Of a DNA stretch of 64,000 nucleotides, positions 10,067 to 19,006 are shown piece after piece (positions within the stretch are counted from its first letter, which is position 1; each line of letters starts with the position of its first letter). The position numbers and the translations under genes were made by a program. Location of the stretch: contig NZ_SNXE01000012.1 of the NCBI RefSeq assembly GCF_004362405.1, positions 1 to 64,000 of the forward strand, written 5' to 3'. The notes beneath the pieces are model-generated. The model was given only the letters and a program-made list of their open reading frames with translations, was not told the origin of the DNA and ran no database searches. Source of the DNA: Roseateles asaccharophilus (GTDB lineage: Bacteria > Pseudomonadota > Gammaproteobacteria > Burkholderiales > Burkholderiaceae_C).

Positions 10067-10801
10067 ATGAACACCCCGAACAGCCCCCGTCCCAACCGCA
10101 TTCTGGTGGTCGATGACGACGCCCGCATCCGCGACCTGCTACGACGCTATCTCACTCAGGAGGGCTTCGATGTCCTGCTGGCCGAGGACGGCAAGGCCCT
10201 GAACAAGCAGCTGACCCGGGAAACCGTGGACCTGATGGTGCTGGACCTGATGCTGCCCGGCGAAGACGGCTTGTCCATCTGCCGGCGCCTGCGCGCCGCC
10301 AACGACAACACCCCCATCATCATGCTCACGGCCAAGGTGGAAGAGGTGGACCGCATCGTGGGCCTGGAGGTCGGGGCCGACGACTATCTGGCCAAGCCCT
10401 TCAACCCGCGCGAGCTGCTGGCCCGCATCAATGCGGTGCTGCGCCGACGCCCCGCCATGGAGGCGCCGGGCGCCCCATCCAAGGAACCCGAGTCGGTGAG
10501 TTTCGGCCCCTTCGAGTTCGATCTCTCGCTGCGCCGCCTGACCAAGAATGGCGAGGCCCTGCCCCTCACCACCGGCGAGTTCTCCATGCTCAAGGCCCTG
10601 GTGCGCCATCCGCGCCAGCCCCTGTCGCGCGACAAGCTCGCCCAGCTGGCGCGCGGCCGCGAGTTCGAGCCCTTTGACCGCAGCCTGGACGTGCAGATCT
10701 CGCGCCTGCGCAAGCTGCTAGAGGCTGATCCTGCCCAACCCCGCTACATCCAGACGGTCTGGGGCGTGGGCTATGTCTTCGTGCCCGACGACGTCGCCTG
10801 A
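10067..10801 (+). CDS. ompR: OmpR-type response regulator
   Basis: A 244-residue regulator very similar to enterobacterial OmpR across its length: ILVVDDDARIRDLL, phospho-acceptor Asp60 in LDLMLPGEDGLSICRRL, Lys in KPFNPRELLARI, then a winged-helix domain with LTTGEFSMLKALV, SRDKLAQLARGRE and YIQTVWGVGYVFVPDD. It should control outer-membrane and osmotic-response genes together with the kinase encoded next. The stop codon overlaps the kinase ATG by one base, so the pair is cotranslated. A small outer-membrane barrel gene 6 kb downstream is a plausible but unproven target. Confidence 0.93.
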   Translation: MNTPNSPRPNRILVVDDDARIRDLLRRYLTQEGFDVLLAEDGKALNKQLTRETVDLMVLDLMLPGEDGLSICRRLRAANDNTPIIMLTAKVEEVDRIVGLEVGADDYLAKPFNPRELLARINAVLRRRPAMEAPGAPSKEPESVSFGPFEFDLSLRRLTKNGEALPLTTGEFSMLKALVRHPRQPLSRDKLAQLARGREFEPFDRSLDVQISRLRKLLEADPAQPRYIQTVWGVGYVFVPDDVA

Positions 10802-12126
10802 TGTCGCGCCCCCAGCTCGCGCTGAACCTGTTCTGGCGCACCTTCGCCCTGCAGGCCTTGCTGCTGGTGGGCGTGGTACTGGCCTGGCAGCAGACCTTCA
10901 AGGCGCTGGAGGCGGAACCGCGCGCGCTGGAGGCTGCTCAGCAGCTGGCGGGGCTGGTGAACCTCAGCCGCGCCGCCCTGGCACATGGCGACGCCATCAG
11001 CCGGGTGGCCGTGATACGGTCCCTGTCCAGCAGCGAGGCGGTTCAGGTGCGGGTAGCCGAGTCCAGCGACCGCTGGCGCCCCTATGAGGAGAACGCCTTC
11101 TCGCGCCGGCTGGCCGCGGAACTGCGCGGCCGCCTGGGCCCCGATACGGTGGTTGCGCGCAGCGTGAACGAGGAGTATGGGCTGTGGGTGCGCTTCAGCA
11201 TCGAGCGCGACGCCTTCTGGCTGCAGACCAGCGCAGCGCCCCTGAGCATCTCCACCGAGGGCTCCAACTGGTGGTGGATCGCCATCGCCCTGGTGGCGAC
11301 GGTCTTGGGCTCGGCCGCCATCGCCCGCCTGATCAACCGCCCCCTGCGCGAGCTGGCCGACGCGGCCGGCCGCATCCGTGAAGGGGAGTACGACTCGCGC
11401 CTGGACGAAAGCACCCTCACCAGCGAGGTGCGCAAGGTGAATATGGGCTTCAACCGCATGGCGCGCGAGCTGGGCAAGATGGAAGAGGACCGCACCGTGA
11501 TGCTGGCCGGTCTCAGCCACGATCTGCGCACGCCGCTGGCACGCTTGCGCCTGGAGGCCGAGATGAGCGTGAGCGACGAACTCGCGCGCCAGTACATGGC
11601 CCAGGACATTGATCAGCTGGACGCCATCATCAACAAGTTCATGGACTATGCGCGGCCCAGCGAACTGCAGCTGCACACCCTGTCGCTGGCGGAACTGGTG
11701 GAGCATCAGGCCCAAGCCTTCCGCGACCCCAGCCAGCTGCGCATCAGCTGCCGGCTGCAGCCCCAGCTGCAGGTGCTGGCGGACGAGACCGAGTTGGGTC
11801 GCGTGCTGCTCAATGTCTTTGAGAACGCCCGCCGCTACGGCCACGCGCCCAACGAGGCGGCCTGGGTGGAGGTCAGCGCCGAGGCCCAAGGCCGTTGGGT
11901 GGCGCTGCGCCTGCGCGACCATGGCCCGGGTGTGCCGCCCGACAAGCTGTCGCGCCTGACCACACCCTTTTTCCGGGGCGACGCCGCACGCACGGCGGCC
12001 ACAGGCGCCGGCCTGGGCCTGGCCATCGTGGAGAAATCGGTTCAGCGCATGGGCGGCGAGCTGGAAATCGCCAATGCCGAGGGCGGCGGCCTGCTGACCA
12101 CCATCCGGCTGCAGCGCGCCGGCTAG
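10801..12126 (+). CDS. envZ: EnvZ-type osmosensor histidine kinase
   Basis: A 441-residue inner-membrane kinase partnered with OmpR. One membrane segment lies near the N-terminus and a second (WWWIAIALVATVLGSAAIA) precedes a HAMP linker (INRPLRELADAAGRI). The phospho-acceptor is His240 in LAGLSHDLRTPLARLRLE, the EnvZ-class motif. The ATPase domain has NVFENARRYG, RDHGPGVP and GAGLGLAIVEK. The ATG overlaps the ompR stop. Downstream it is convergent with ispF over 21 bases. Confidence 0.9.
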   Translation: MSRPQLALNLFWRTFALQALLLVGVVLAWQQTFKALEAEPRALEAAQQLAGLVNLSRAALAHGDAISRVAVIRSLSSSEAVQVRVAESSDRWRPYEENAFSRRLAAELRGRLGPDTVVARSVNEEYGLWVRFSIERDAFWLQTSAAPLSISTEGSNWWWIAIALVATVLGSAAIARLINRPLRELADAAGRIREGEYDSRLDESTLTSEVRKVNMGFNRMARELGKMEEDRTVMLAGLSHDLRTPLARLRLEAEMSVSDELARQYMAQDIDQLDAIINKFMDYARPSELQLHTLSLAELVEHQAQAFRDPSQLRISCRLQPQLQVLADETELGRVLLNVFENARRYGHAPNEAAWVEVSAEAQGRWVALRLRDHGPGVPPDKLSRLTTPFFRGDAARTAATGAGLGLAIVEKSVQRMGGELEIANAEGGGLLTTIRLQRAG

Positions 12127-12147
12127 CGCCGCGGCGCCGGCGGAGCC

Positions 12148-12651
12148 TCAGAGCGCCTGCAGGAGCGCGACAGCACGGGCCTCGATGGCCCGCCCCTCGC
12201 CCACCGGCCCCATCTTCTCGGCCGTCTTGGCCTTTACATTGATCTGGCCGATCTCGATGCCCAGGACCTCGGCCAGGCGCGCGCGCATGGCGGGAATATG
12301 GGGCGCCATCTTGGGCGCCTGGGCCACGATGGTGCTGTCCAGATTGACGATCTCCCAACCGGCCTCGCGCACGCGGCGATAGGCTTCGGCCAGCAGGACC
12401 ATGGAGTCGGCCCCCTTGAACTCGACGGCGGTGTCGGGGAACAGCTTGCCGATATCACCCAGGGCCGCCGCTCCCAGCAAGGCGTCGGTGAGGGCATGGG
12501 CCAGGGCATCCGCGTCGGAGTGACCGAGCAGGCCATGGGTGTGGGGAATGGTGATGCCGCCCAGGATCAGGGGGCGTTCGGTAACCAGGGCATGGGTATC
12601 CCAGCCTTCACCGATGCGGAACATAATGCGGGCCATTTCAGGGCGGCTCAT
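12148..12651 (-). CDS. ispF: 2-C-methyl-D-erythritol 2,4-cyclodiphosphate synthase
   Basis: The fifth enzyme of the MEP isoprenoid pathway, converting CDP-methylerythritol 2-phosphate to the cyclodiphosphate with release of CMP. The 167-residue frame has the metal-site GWDTHAL, the substrate loop [29 protein letters not shown], the [10 protein letters not shown] strand, and the C-terminal [16 protein letters not shown] segment. The N-terminus is uncertain: ATGs at 12651, 12636 and 12624 all lack a good ribosome-binding site, and the family usually starts close to FRIGEGWD, so 12624 is plausible. ispD lies 4 kb away rather than next door. Confidence 0.93.
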   Translation of the reverse strand: MSRPEMARIMFRIGEGWDTHALVTERPLILGGITIPHTHGLLGHSDADALAHALTDALLGAAALGDIGKLFPDTAVEFKGADSMVLLAEAYRRVREAGWEIVNLDSTIVAQAPKMAPHIPAMRARLAEVLGIEIGQINVKAKTAEKMGPVGEGRAIEARAVALLQAL

Positions 12652-12723
12652 GGAGTAGGGGAAGTGAGCTTAGCGCCTCGCGCGCGCCTTGGTCATCGCT
12701 CCTGCAAAAGAACTCAGACCCAG

Positions 12724-14988
12724 ATGCCCTTGACGGCCCAGCTGCGTGGCGCATTGTCGCTGCTGATCCTTTGCCTCTCTCCGCTGCTGTCTGCGGCACC
12801 GACCGTCGGTGCCGAACCCGGCGCTGCGCAGGCCGAGGCCGAGCCTGTGCCGAGCCGCCCCCGCATCGGCCTGGTGCTCTCCGGCGGCGGCGCACGGGGT
12901 CTGGCCCATATCGGCGTGCTGCGCGCTCTGGAGCGCCTGCGCGTGCCTGTGGACCTGATCGTGGGCACCAGCATGGGCGCCCTGGTCGGCGGCGCCTACG
13001 CGGCCGGCCGCACCGTGCCGGAGCTGGAAGCCTTTGTGCAGACGGCCAACTGGGAGGCCATCCTGGCCGACCGCCAGGACCGGCGCAGCCTGAGCTTCAG
13101 CCGCCGCGAGGAAGACACCCTGGTGGGCTCGCGCCTGGACCTGAACCTGAACCGCAGCGGTTTGAGCTTGCCCCCGGCCGCGGCCGGCAACAGCGCCCTG
13201 GAACAGGCCCTGGAGCAGCTGGTCACGCCAGCCAGCGCCGAGCGGCCCACGGCCGCCCTGCCCCTGCCCTTTCGCGCCCTGGCCACCGACCTGGTGAGCG
13301 GCGAGCTGCGCACCCTGGCGCAGGAGCCCTTGTTCCTGGCCCTGCGCGCCTCCATGGCCGTACCAGGCGTGTTCGCGCCGGTGCGCGTCAAGGGGCGGCT
13401 GCTGGTGGACGGCGGACTGGTGCGCAATCTGGGCGTGGACGTGGCACGGCAGTTGGGTGCCGACATCATCATCGCCGTGAACGTGGGCTCCCCCTTGCTG
13501 GAGGAGCGCGATCTGCGCAGCGCCCTGGGCGTGGCCAATCAGATGCTGCAGATCCTGACCGAGCAAAATGTGGGCCGCTCGCTGCGTGAGCTGCGCCCCG
13601 ATGATGTGCTGATCGATCCGCAGCTCGACGACTTGGGCTTCATGGCCTTCCGCCAGCGTGTGGACGCCATCGAGGTGGGCGAACGCGCCGCCTTGGCCGT
13701 GGCCAGCCGCTTGGAAGCCCTGGCCCTATCGGAGCGGGACTATCAGCAGCATCAGGCGCGGCGACAAGGGGTGAAGGATGACTCACAAGGCACGCATGCC
13801 CTGGTCCTGGCCGAGTTGCGGATTGAGGGGACACGCCGCAGCAAGCCCGAGGCCCTGCGAGCAGAATTGGCCCGCTTGGAGAACCTGGAGCCGGGAAAGC
13901 CGGTCACGCCGGGACAAATAGAGCGCGCCGCGCTGGCCCTCCAGGGGCGAGGCGACTTCGAGCGGGTGGATGCCCGCATCAACGACGAAGACGGGCGCCG
14001 GCACGTGACCCTTCAGGTTCAGGAGGCCGACTGGGCCCTGAGCCGGCTGCGCCTGGGCGCGGAGATCTACAGCAACTTCGACGACGCCAACCGCTTCTCT
14101 CTGGTGGCCATGCACACGCTGAGCTGGCTCAACGCCTGGGGCGGCGAGCTGCGCACCGTGCTGCGGCTGGGCAGCCAGCGCGAGTTCAGCACCGAGCTCA
14201 ATCAGCCCCTGGGCGCGGGCTCGGCTTGGTATCTGGCACCCCATTTCAGCAGCACGGGCGATGGTTCGGATGTCTATGCCGACGGGCTGCGCGCAGCCCG
14301 GTTCGCCCTGTTCCAGCGCTCGGCGACGCTGAGCCTGGGCCGCAGGTTGGGCAACTGGGGCGATGTGCGTCTGGGATACGGCAACTTCTCGGTGCGCGCA
14401 CGTCCCGTACTGCCCCAGCCACCGGGGGTCAGCGACATCCGCGTGCGGGGCCGCGGCGTCGAGGCGCAGCTGCGCGTCGATACGCTGGACTCCATCAGCT
14501 TTCCCAGCCGCGGCCAGTTGTTGACCCTGGGGCTGCGCCACCTGCGCAACCAGGATGAGGCGGACGACAGCAGCCTGAGCGTGTTGGGGCTGCGTGCCTA
14601 TCGCTGGCACGACTGGGCCGGCCACATCTATCTGGAGTTCCAACGCTCGCTGCGCGGACAGGCCGGCACACTCGGTGGTTTTCTGCGCCTATCCGGTACG
14701 CCTGACGACTCGCTCGACGGTGAGCAGCTGTTGATGACGCGCCTGGTCATGGCGCGCCGCGTCGGCGCCCTGCCCTTGGGGCTGGGCCAGGCCGTGCGTC
14801 TGGGCATCTCCCTCGAGGCCGGCATGGCCACCCCGCGCGCGCAGGTCTTCCGCGCCAGCGAGCTCCGCTTGGCCGGCAGCGGGTTCCTGGCCGTGGACAC
14901 GCGCTTTGGCCCGGTCTATCTGGCCCTGGGCCACACCCGCGGCGGCGGAACGGCCTTCTATCTCTACTTGGGCAAACTCGGCGGATGA
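12724..14988 (+). CDS. Patatin-like phospholipase with POTRA and outer-membrane barrel (PlpD-like, type Vd)
   Basis: A 754-residue protein with a signal peptide and three parts. The patatin lipase domain (about 45-260) has oxyanion GGGARG, nucleophile Ser83 in GTSMGA and catalytic Asp229 in LVDGGLVRN, so the Ser-Asp dyad is intact. One POTRA-like domain (about 357-435) follows. The C-terminal third (about 440-754) is a series of amphipathic strands ending in YLYLGKLGG, a BamA/surface-antigen-type barrel. This is the layout of P. aeruginosa PlpD, the type Vd secretion prototype, in which the barrel carries the lipase to the surface. The open frame extends upstream over ispF on the opposite strand; ATG 12724 is chosen because it starts the signal peptide. 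Confidence 0.88.
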   Translation: MPLTAQLRGALSLLILCLSPLLSAAPTVGAEPGAAQAEAEPVPSRPRIGLVLSGGGARGLAHIGVLRALERLRVPVDLIVGTSMGALVGGAYAAGRTVPELEAFVQTANWEAILADRQDRRSLSFSRREEDTLVGSRLDLNLNRSGLSLPPAAAGNSALEQALEQLVTPASAERPTAALPLPFRALATDLVSGELRTLAQEPLFLALRASMAVPGVFAPVRVKGRLLVDGGLVRNLGVDVARQLGADIIIAVNVGSPLLEERDLRSALGVANQMLQILTEQNVGRSLRELRPDDVLIDPQLDDLGFMAFRQRVDAIEVGERAALAVASRLEALALSERDYQQHQARRQGVKDDSQGTHALVLAELRIEGTRRSKPEALRAELARLENLEPGKPVTPGQIERAALALQGRGDFERVDARINDEDGRRHVTLQVQEADWALSRLRLGAEIYSNFDDANRFSLVAMHTLSWLNAWGGELRTVLRLGSQREFSTELNQPLGAGSAWYLAPHFSSTGDGSDVYADGLRAARFALFQRSATLSLGRRLGNWGDVRLGYGNFSVRARPVLPQPPGVSDIRVRGRGVEAQLRVDTLDSISFPSRGQLLTLGLRHLRNQDEADDSSLSVLGLRAYRWHDWAGHIYLEFQRSLRGQAGTLGGFLRLSGTPDDSLDGEQLLMTRLVMARRVGALPLGLGQAVRLGISLEAGMATPRAQVFRASELRLAGSGFLAVDTRFGPVYLALGHTRGGGTAFYLYLGKLGG

Positions 14989-15004
14989 GCCAGGGCCACC
15001 CGGT

Positions 15005-15760
15005 TTAGGCCTGCTCTTGCGGCGAGGGCCTGCGCATGGCGGTGAACTGGGCGAACTCCCAGGAGCGCAGGCCGAGCAGCAGGGTGTAGCCATCGCGCTG
15101 CTCGGGCGGGCGTCGCTGGTCTTCCTGATGCAGCCGGGCCAGCTCGGCCGCCAGCTGCTGGATGCGCTGCTCCATGACCTGGGCGCTGGCCTCGGACAAA
15201 CGGCCATGCACCAGCAGCAGGGTCTCGCCCGAGCCGTCGAAGCGGCCGGCAAAGTAGTCGGGCACCACATGCTGGCGCATCAGCTGTTGCACGGGACCGT
15301 CCGGCTGCCAGCGGAAGGTGCGCGAGACGTGCAGGCGGTAGCGGTTCAGGGGCTTCAACTCGATCAGGCCCAGGCGGTCCAGTCGCGCGAGACAGGACAC
15401 GCATTCGGCCTCGCTGATCTGGTAGGTCTCGACGATCTGCTCATAGCTCCAATGGCCCAGGCAGCACACCGCCACCATCAGCAATTGCGGGTCGGCCACC
15501 AGCGCGCGCTCCTGATCCAGGGTGAGCCGGTCGGCGCGCGGCACCGCATCGGCCGCCTGACGCAGCACGTCCTCCAGGGCCACGCCTATGGCCTCGCAGA
15601 CCTGGGCCAGGCGCGACAGGCTCATATCCCCCTGCGAGAACATGCGCTTGATGCTGGACTCGCTCAGACCCAGGCGTGCGCCCAGGGCCTTGTAGGTCAG
15701 ATCGGCCGCGCGCATTTCGCTGCGCAGCACCCGCAGCAAGAGTTCAGGACTGCTCATCAC
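15005..15760 (-). CDS. XRE-family helix-turn-helix regulator
   Basis: A 251-residue soluble protein. An N-terminal Cro/C1-type helix-turn-helix (about residues 20-65) reads LTYKALGARLGLSESSIKRM then LSRLAQVCEAIGVALEDVL. The larger C-terminal part (SYEQIVETYQISEAECVSCL, then LDRLGLIELKPLNRYRL) looks like a second winged-helix-like segment followed by an effector domain of unknown ligand. Its target is not evident; the divergent small outer-membrane barrel gene 162 bases away is a candidate. It is convergent with the patatin gene, 16 bases between stops. Confidence 0.75.
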   Translation of the reverse strand: MMSSPELLLRVLRSEMRAADLTYKALGARLGLSESSIKRMFSQGDMSLSRLAQVCEAIGVALEDVLRQAADAVPRADRLTLDQERALVADPQLLMVAVCCLGHWSYEQIVETYQISEAECVSCLARLDRLGLIELKPLNRYRLHVSRTFRWQPDGPVQQLMRQHVVPDYFAGRFDGSGETLLLVHGRLSEASAQVMEQRIQQLAAELARLHQEDQRRPPEQRDGYTLLLGLRSWEFAQFTAMRRPSPQEQA

Positions 15761-15922
15761 CCCTCCGTATCAGGCAGCAAGTAGCGCCAAGCGCTACAGC
15801 AAGGCCCGAACTATGCCACCTGCCCGATGACGCTGGCGCACAGGCCCTCAGAACCAGACACTGCGTCCCGTCGCTGGCAAACAGGCCGCGCAACGCAACG
15901 AAGTTCAAGGAGTGAAGCAGTC

Positions 15923-16516
15923 ATGATTTCCAAGTTTTTCAGCAAGACCCGCGCCCCCCTGATGGCCCTGATCGCCCTGGGCGCCGCCAGTGCCGCCTCG
16001 GCCCAGCAGACGTCCAACTATGTCGGCGCCAGCGTGGGCCTGTACAACAAGTACTCGCTGAACTGCATGCCGGGCAGCAAGTGCGATGACACGCCTTCCG
16101 CTTCCGGCAAGATCTTCGGCGGCCATATGTTCAGCGAGAACTTCGGCCTGGAAGCCTCGGCCTTCGGCACCAAGAGCGCCTTCGGCGCCGTCAAGGACGT
16201 CAAGGGTGCCACGCAGGCCGGCTCGGTCAATATGCGCGGCCTGGGCCTCAGCGGCGTGGCAGCCCTCAGCGAAGGCCCCTTCACCTTCAAGGGCCGCCTG
16301 GGTGTGGCTTACACCCAGGGCAAGGCGAGCTACGTCAGCACCGGCGCGCGCAGCAAGGAGAGCAGCCTGCAGCCCCTGATCGGCGCCGGCGTGAGCTATG
16401 ACCTGAGCAAGCAGCTCGCGCTGAATGCCGACTGGGATCGCATCACGGGCAAGTACAACGACAAGGCCAAGGCCCACAGCAATATGTTCTCGGTGGGTCT
16501 GAGCTACAAGTTCTGA
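15923..16516 (+). CDS. Small outer-membrane beta-barrel protein
   Basis: A 197-residue exported protein. The start is fixed by AAGGAG (15907-15912) ten bases before ATG and by the signal peptide (MISKFFSKTRAPLMALIALG, cleaved after ASA). The mature protein has alternating strands typical of an eight-stranded OmpA/OmpW-like barrel (NYVGASVGLYNKY, FGGHMFSENFGLEASAF, KGRLGVAYTQGKASY, PLIGAGVSYDLSKQLALNADWDR) and ends in Phe (SVGLSYKF), the BAM recognition signal. Two cysteines in an extracellular-type loop (CMPGSKC) could form a disulphide. Function unknown. Confidence 0.82.
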   Translation: MISKFFSKTRAPLMALIALGAASAASAQQTSNYVGASVGLYNKYSLNCMPGSKCDDTPSASGKIFGGHMFSENFGLEASAFGTKSAFGAVKDVKGATQAGSVNMRGLGLSGVAALSEGPFTFKGRLGVAYTQGKASYVSTGARSKESSLQPLIGAGVSYDLSKQLALNADWDRITGKYNDKAKAHSNMFSVGLSYKF

Positions 16517-16548
16517 TCACCCCCATAGGACGACCCTGACTTGTCCTC

Positions 16549-16568
16549 GGCCTTAGCCCACTAAGGCC
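16549..16568 (+). terminator. Stem-loop after the barrel gene
   Basis: The arms GGCCTTAG and CTAAGGCC surround the loop CCCA, about 33 bases after the stop. No long T run follows. It may stabilise the mRNA end together with the next hairpin. Confidence 0.45.
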
Positions 16569-16588
16569 TTCACACGCCTCGCGGCCTG

Positions 16589-16607
16589 CGCCCCGGGGCG
16601 TTTTCTT
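16589..16607 (+). terminator. Rho-independent terminator
   Basis: CGCCCC and GGGGCG form a compact hairpin followed by TTTTCTT, between the convergent barrel and ispD genes. Confidence 0.65.
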
Positions 16608-16627
16608 CTGGACAGGCAGCCCTGCCT

Positions 16628-17332
16628 TCAGCGGCTGCGCAGCAAGCGCTCGGCCAGTTCGAAGTCGGCCGGCCAGGTCACTTTGAAGTTCTCCATGGGA
16701 GCCTCCACCAGCAAAGGACTGTGGCCCAGGGCTTCGACGGCGCTGGCCTCATCGGTCACGCCCTCGGTGCCGGCCGCCAGCGCCGGCTGCAAGAGACCCA
16801 GGCGGAACATCTGCGGGGTCTGGGCCGCCCATTTGCCGGCCCGGTCCACCGTGGCCTGCACGCGGCTGGCGCTGGCGTGCTTGAGCGTGTCGGCCACCGG
16901 CAGGGCCAGCAGGCCGCCCACCTCGTCCTCGGCGCAGGCAGCCATCAGTCGGCTCACCCATTCGGGCCGCAGCAGGCAGCGCGCGGCGTCGTGCACCAGC
17001 ACCCAGTCATGGGCCTGGGCACCACGCGCCTGCAGTTCGCGCAGCCCCGCAGCCACGCTGTCGGCGCGCGTGGCGCCGCCGCTGCGCGCCACCCAGGCGG
17101 CATCGAAGCCGGGGACGGCGGCCTCGAACTGATCATCCTCGGGCGAGATCACCACCAGGGTGCCGGCAAGACCCGGCACCCGCGCCAATGCATCCAGGGT
17201 GTGGGCCAGCATGGGCCGGCCGGCAATCGGCACGTACTGCTTGGGAATGGCGGCGCCGGATCGCGCGCCGACACCGGCCGCCGGCACCAGGGCAAAGCAG
17301 CGCGGCTGCAGGCCCATTGCATAGCTCGTCAT
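16628..17332 (-). CDS. ispD: 2-C-methyl-D-erythritol 4-phosphate cytidylyltransferase
   Basis: The third MEP-pathway enzyme, joining CTP and methylerythritol phosphate. The 234-residue protein carries the nucleotide loop ALVPAAGVGARSG with PKQY, the ARSGGATRADSVAAGL ribose/CTP motif, VLVHDAARCLL, and the C-terminal ENFKVTWPADFELAE. The first loop reads GARSG where most IspD have GxRMG. ATG 17332 follows the upstream CoA-transferase gene (stop at 17344) by 11 bases, so both are probably on one transcript. Starting at the next ATG (17317) is possible. ispF is 4 kb away. Confidence 0.92.
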   Translation of the reverse strand: MTSYAMGLQPRCFALVPAAGVGARSGAAIPKQYVPIAGRPMLAHTLDALARVPGLAGTLVVISPEDDQFEAAVPGFDAAWVARSGGATRADSVAAGLRELQARGAQAHDWVLVHDAARCLLRPEWVSRLMAACAEDEVGGLLALPVADTLKHASASRVQATVDRAGKWAAQTPQMFRLGLLQPALAAGTEGVTDEASAVEALGHSPLLVEAPMENFKVTWPADFELAERLLRSR

Positions 17333-17343
17333 GGAGCGGGATT

Positions 17344-18864
17344 CTAGGTTGCCGCCCGCATATCGCCCTGGCGCAGATAGCGCGTGTGCCAGGACAAGGC
17401 CTCCTCCAGCAGATGCGGCGTGTGCTGGCCCGGCGCGCCGCGGCGGGCGCGCTCGAAGTAGTCGCGCAGCGCATCGCGGTAGTCGGGGTGGGCGCAGCGC
17501 TCGATCAGCAGGGCGGCGCGCTCCTTGGGGCTGAGGCCGCGCAGATCGGCCAGGCCCTGCTCGGTGACGATGATCTGCACATCGTGCTCGGTGTGGTCCA
17601 CATGCGAGGCCATGGGCACCAGACAGGAGATCTTGCCGCCCTTGGCCGTGGAGGGCGTCATGAAGATGGACAGATAGGCGTTGCGCGCAAAGTCGCCCGA
17701 GCCGCCAATGCCGTTCATGATGCTGGAGCCCATCACATGGGTGGAGTTCACATTGCCGTAGAGATCGCACTCGATCATCGCGTTCATCGCGATCAGGCCC
17801 AGACGGCGGATCAGCTCCGGGTGGTTGCTGATCTCCTGGGGCCGCAAGACCACACGCTCGCGGTAGAAGTCGATATCGCGCTCAAAGCGCTCCCAGGCCT
17901 CGGGGCTCAGCGAGAGTGCGGTGGCCGAGGCATGGCTGAGCTTGCCGCTGGCCAGCATGTCCAGCATGCCGTCCTGCAGCACCTCGGTATAGGCCTGCAG
18001 CTGCTCGAAGGGGCCGTTGTTCAGGCCGGCCAGCACCGCATTGGCGATATTGCCCACGCCCGACTGCAGGGGCAGCAGACGCGGCGAGAGCCGGCCCCGC
18101 TTGACCTCGTGTTGCAAGAACTCGATCAGGTGGCCGGCAATGGCCGCCGACACGGCATCGGGCTCGGCGAACTTGCTGTTGCGGTCGCCCTGCGCCGTCT
18201 CCACCACGGCGATCACCTTGGCCGGATCACAGCGCAGATAGGGCTCGCCGATGCGCTGATCGGCCTGCGTCATGGGGATGGGCAGGCGCTCGGGCGGCAG
18301 GGCCGTGCCGTAGTAGATGTCGTGCATGCCGGCCAGGCCTTCGGGCATGCGGCCATTGACCTCCAGAATGATCTTGTCCGCCTGATCCAGCCAGGTCTTG
18401 TTATTGCCCACCGAGGTGGAGGGGATCAGACGGCCGTCGGGCAGGATGCCCGCCACCTCGACCACCGCCACATCCAGCTTGCCGAAGAATCCGAACCACA
18501 CATACTGGGCCACATGGCTGAGGTGGATGTCGGTGTACTCCATCTCGCCGGCATTGATGCGGGCCCGGCCCGTGGGGTCGGACTGGTAGGGCATGCGCAA
18601 CTCGACCGCATTGACCTTGGCCAGCGCACCATCGAGCTCGGGCGCGGTGGAGGCACCGGTCCACAGACCGATGCGGAAGTCCTGCCCCCGGGCATGGGCC
18701 GCGGCGATGCGCGCCGCCAAGGCCTGGGGCACGGCCTTGGGATAGCCGGCGCCGGTGAAGCCGCTCATGCCCACATGGGCACCCGGGGGGATCAGGGCCG
18801 CGGCGGCCTCGGCGGACATCAGGCGCTGGCGCAGACCCTCATGCTGGATACGAGAGATCGCCAT
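17344..18864 (-). CDS. Acetyl-CoA hydrolase/transferase family enzyme (AarC-like succinyl-CoA:acetate CoA-transferase)
   Basis: A 506-residue class I CoA-transferase. The catalytic Glu is residue 294 in YTEVLQDG, the same number as in Acetobacter AarC, and the surrounding SGVGNIANAVLAGL, VMGSSIMNGIGGSGDFARNA and IVTEQGLADLRGLSPKERA segments are diagnostic of this family. It moves CoA between succinyl-CoA (or another acyl-CoA) and acetate. The chosen ATG (18864) has AAGGAG upstream. It is probably transcribed with ispD and diverges from the RlmN-family gene across 142 bases. Propionate or acetate hydrolase activity is an alternative. Confidence 0.88.
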   Translation of the reverse strand: MAISRIQHEGLRQRLMSAEAAAALIPPGAHVGMSGFTGAGYPKAVPQALAARIAAAHARGQDFRIGLWTGASTAPELDGALAKVNAVELRMPYQSDPTGRARINAGEMEYTDIHLSHVAQYVWFGFFGKLDVAVVEVAGILPDGRLIPSTSVGNNKTWLDQADKIILEVNGRMPEGLAGMHDIYYGTALPPERLPIPMTQADQRIGEPYLRCDPAKVIAVVETAQGDRNSKFAEPDAVSAAIAGHLIEFLQHEVKRGRLSPRLLPLQSGVGNIANAVLAGLNNGPFEQLQAYTEVLQDGMLDMLASGKLSHASATALSLSPEAWERFERDIDFYRERVVLRPQEISNHPELIRRLGLIAMNAMIECDLYGNVNSTHVMGSSIMNGIGGSGDFARNAYLSIFMTPSTAKGGKISCLVPMASHVDHTEHDVQIIVTEQGLADLRGLSPKERAALLIERCAHPDYRDALRDYFERARRGAPGQHTPHLLEEALSWHTRYLRQGDMRAAT

Positions 18865-19006
18865 CGGCGCGGGCTCCTTGCTCTTTGCTGGCTTGCGGGA
18901 CAATCGAGGCCCCTGGCGGACCAAGCCGCGCAGCATAAACGAACCTAGGGTTAACACGGGGCGACTCGATTCACGGCTCGCACCACGCCAAGCCACCGTC
19001 CCATCC

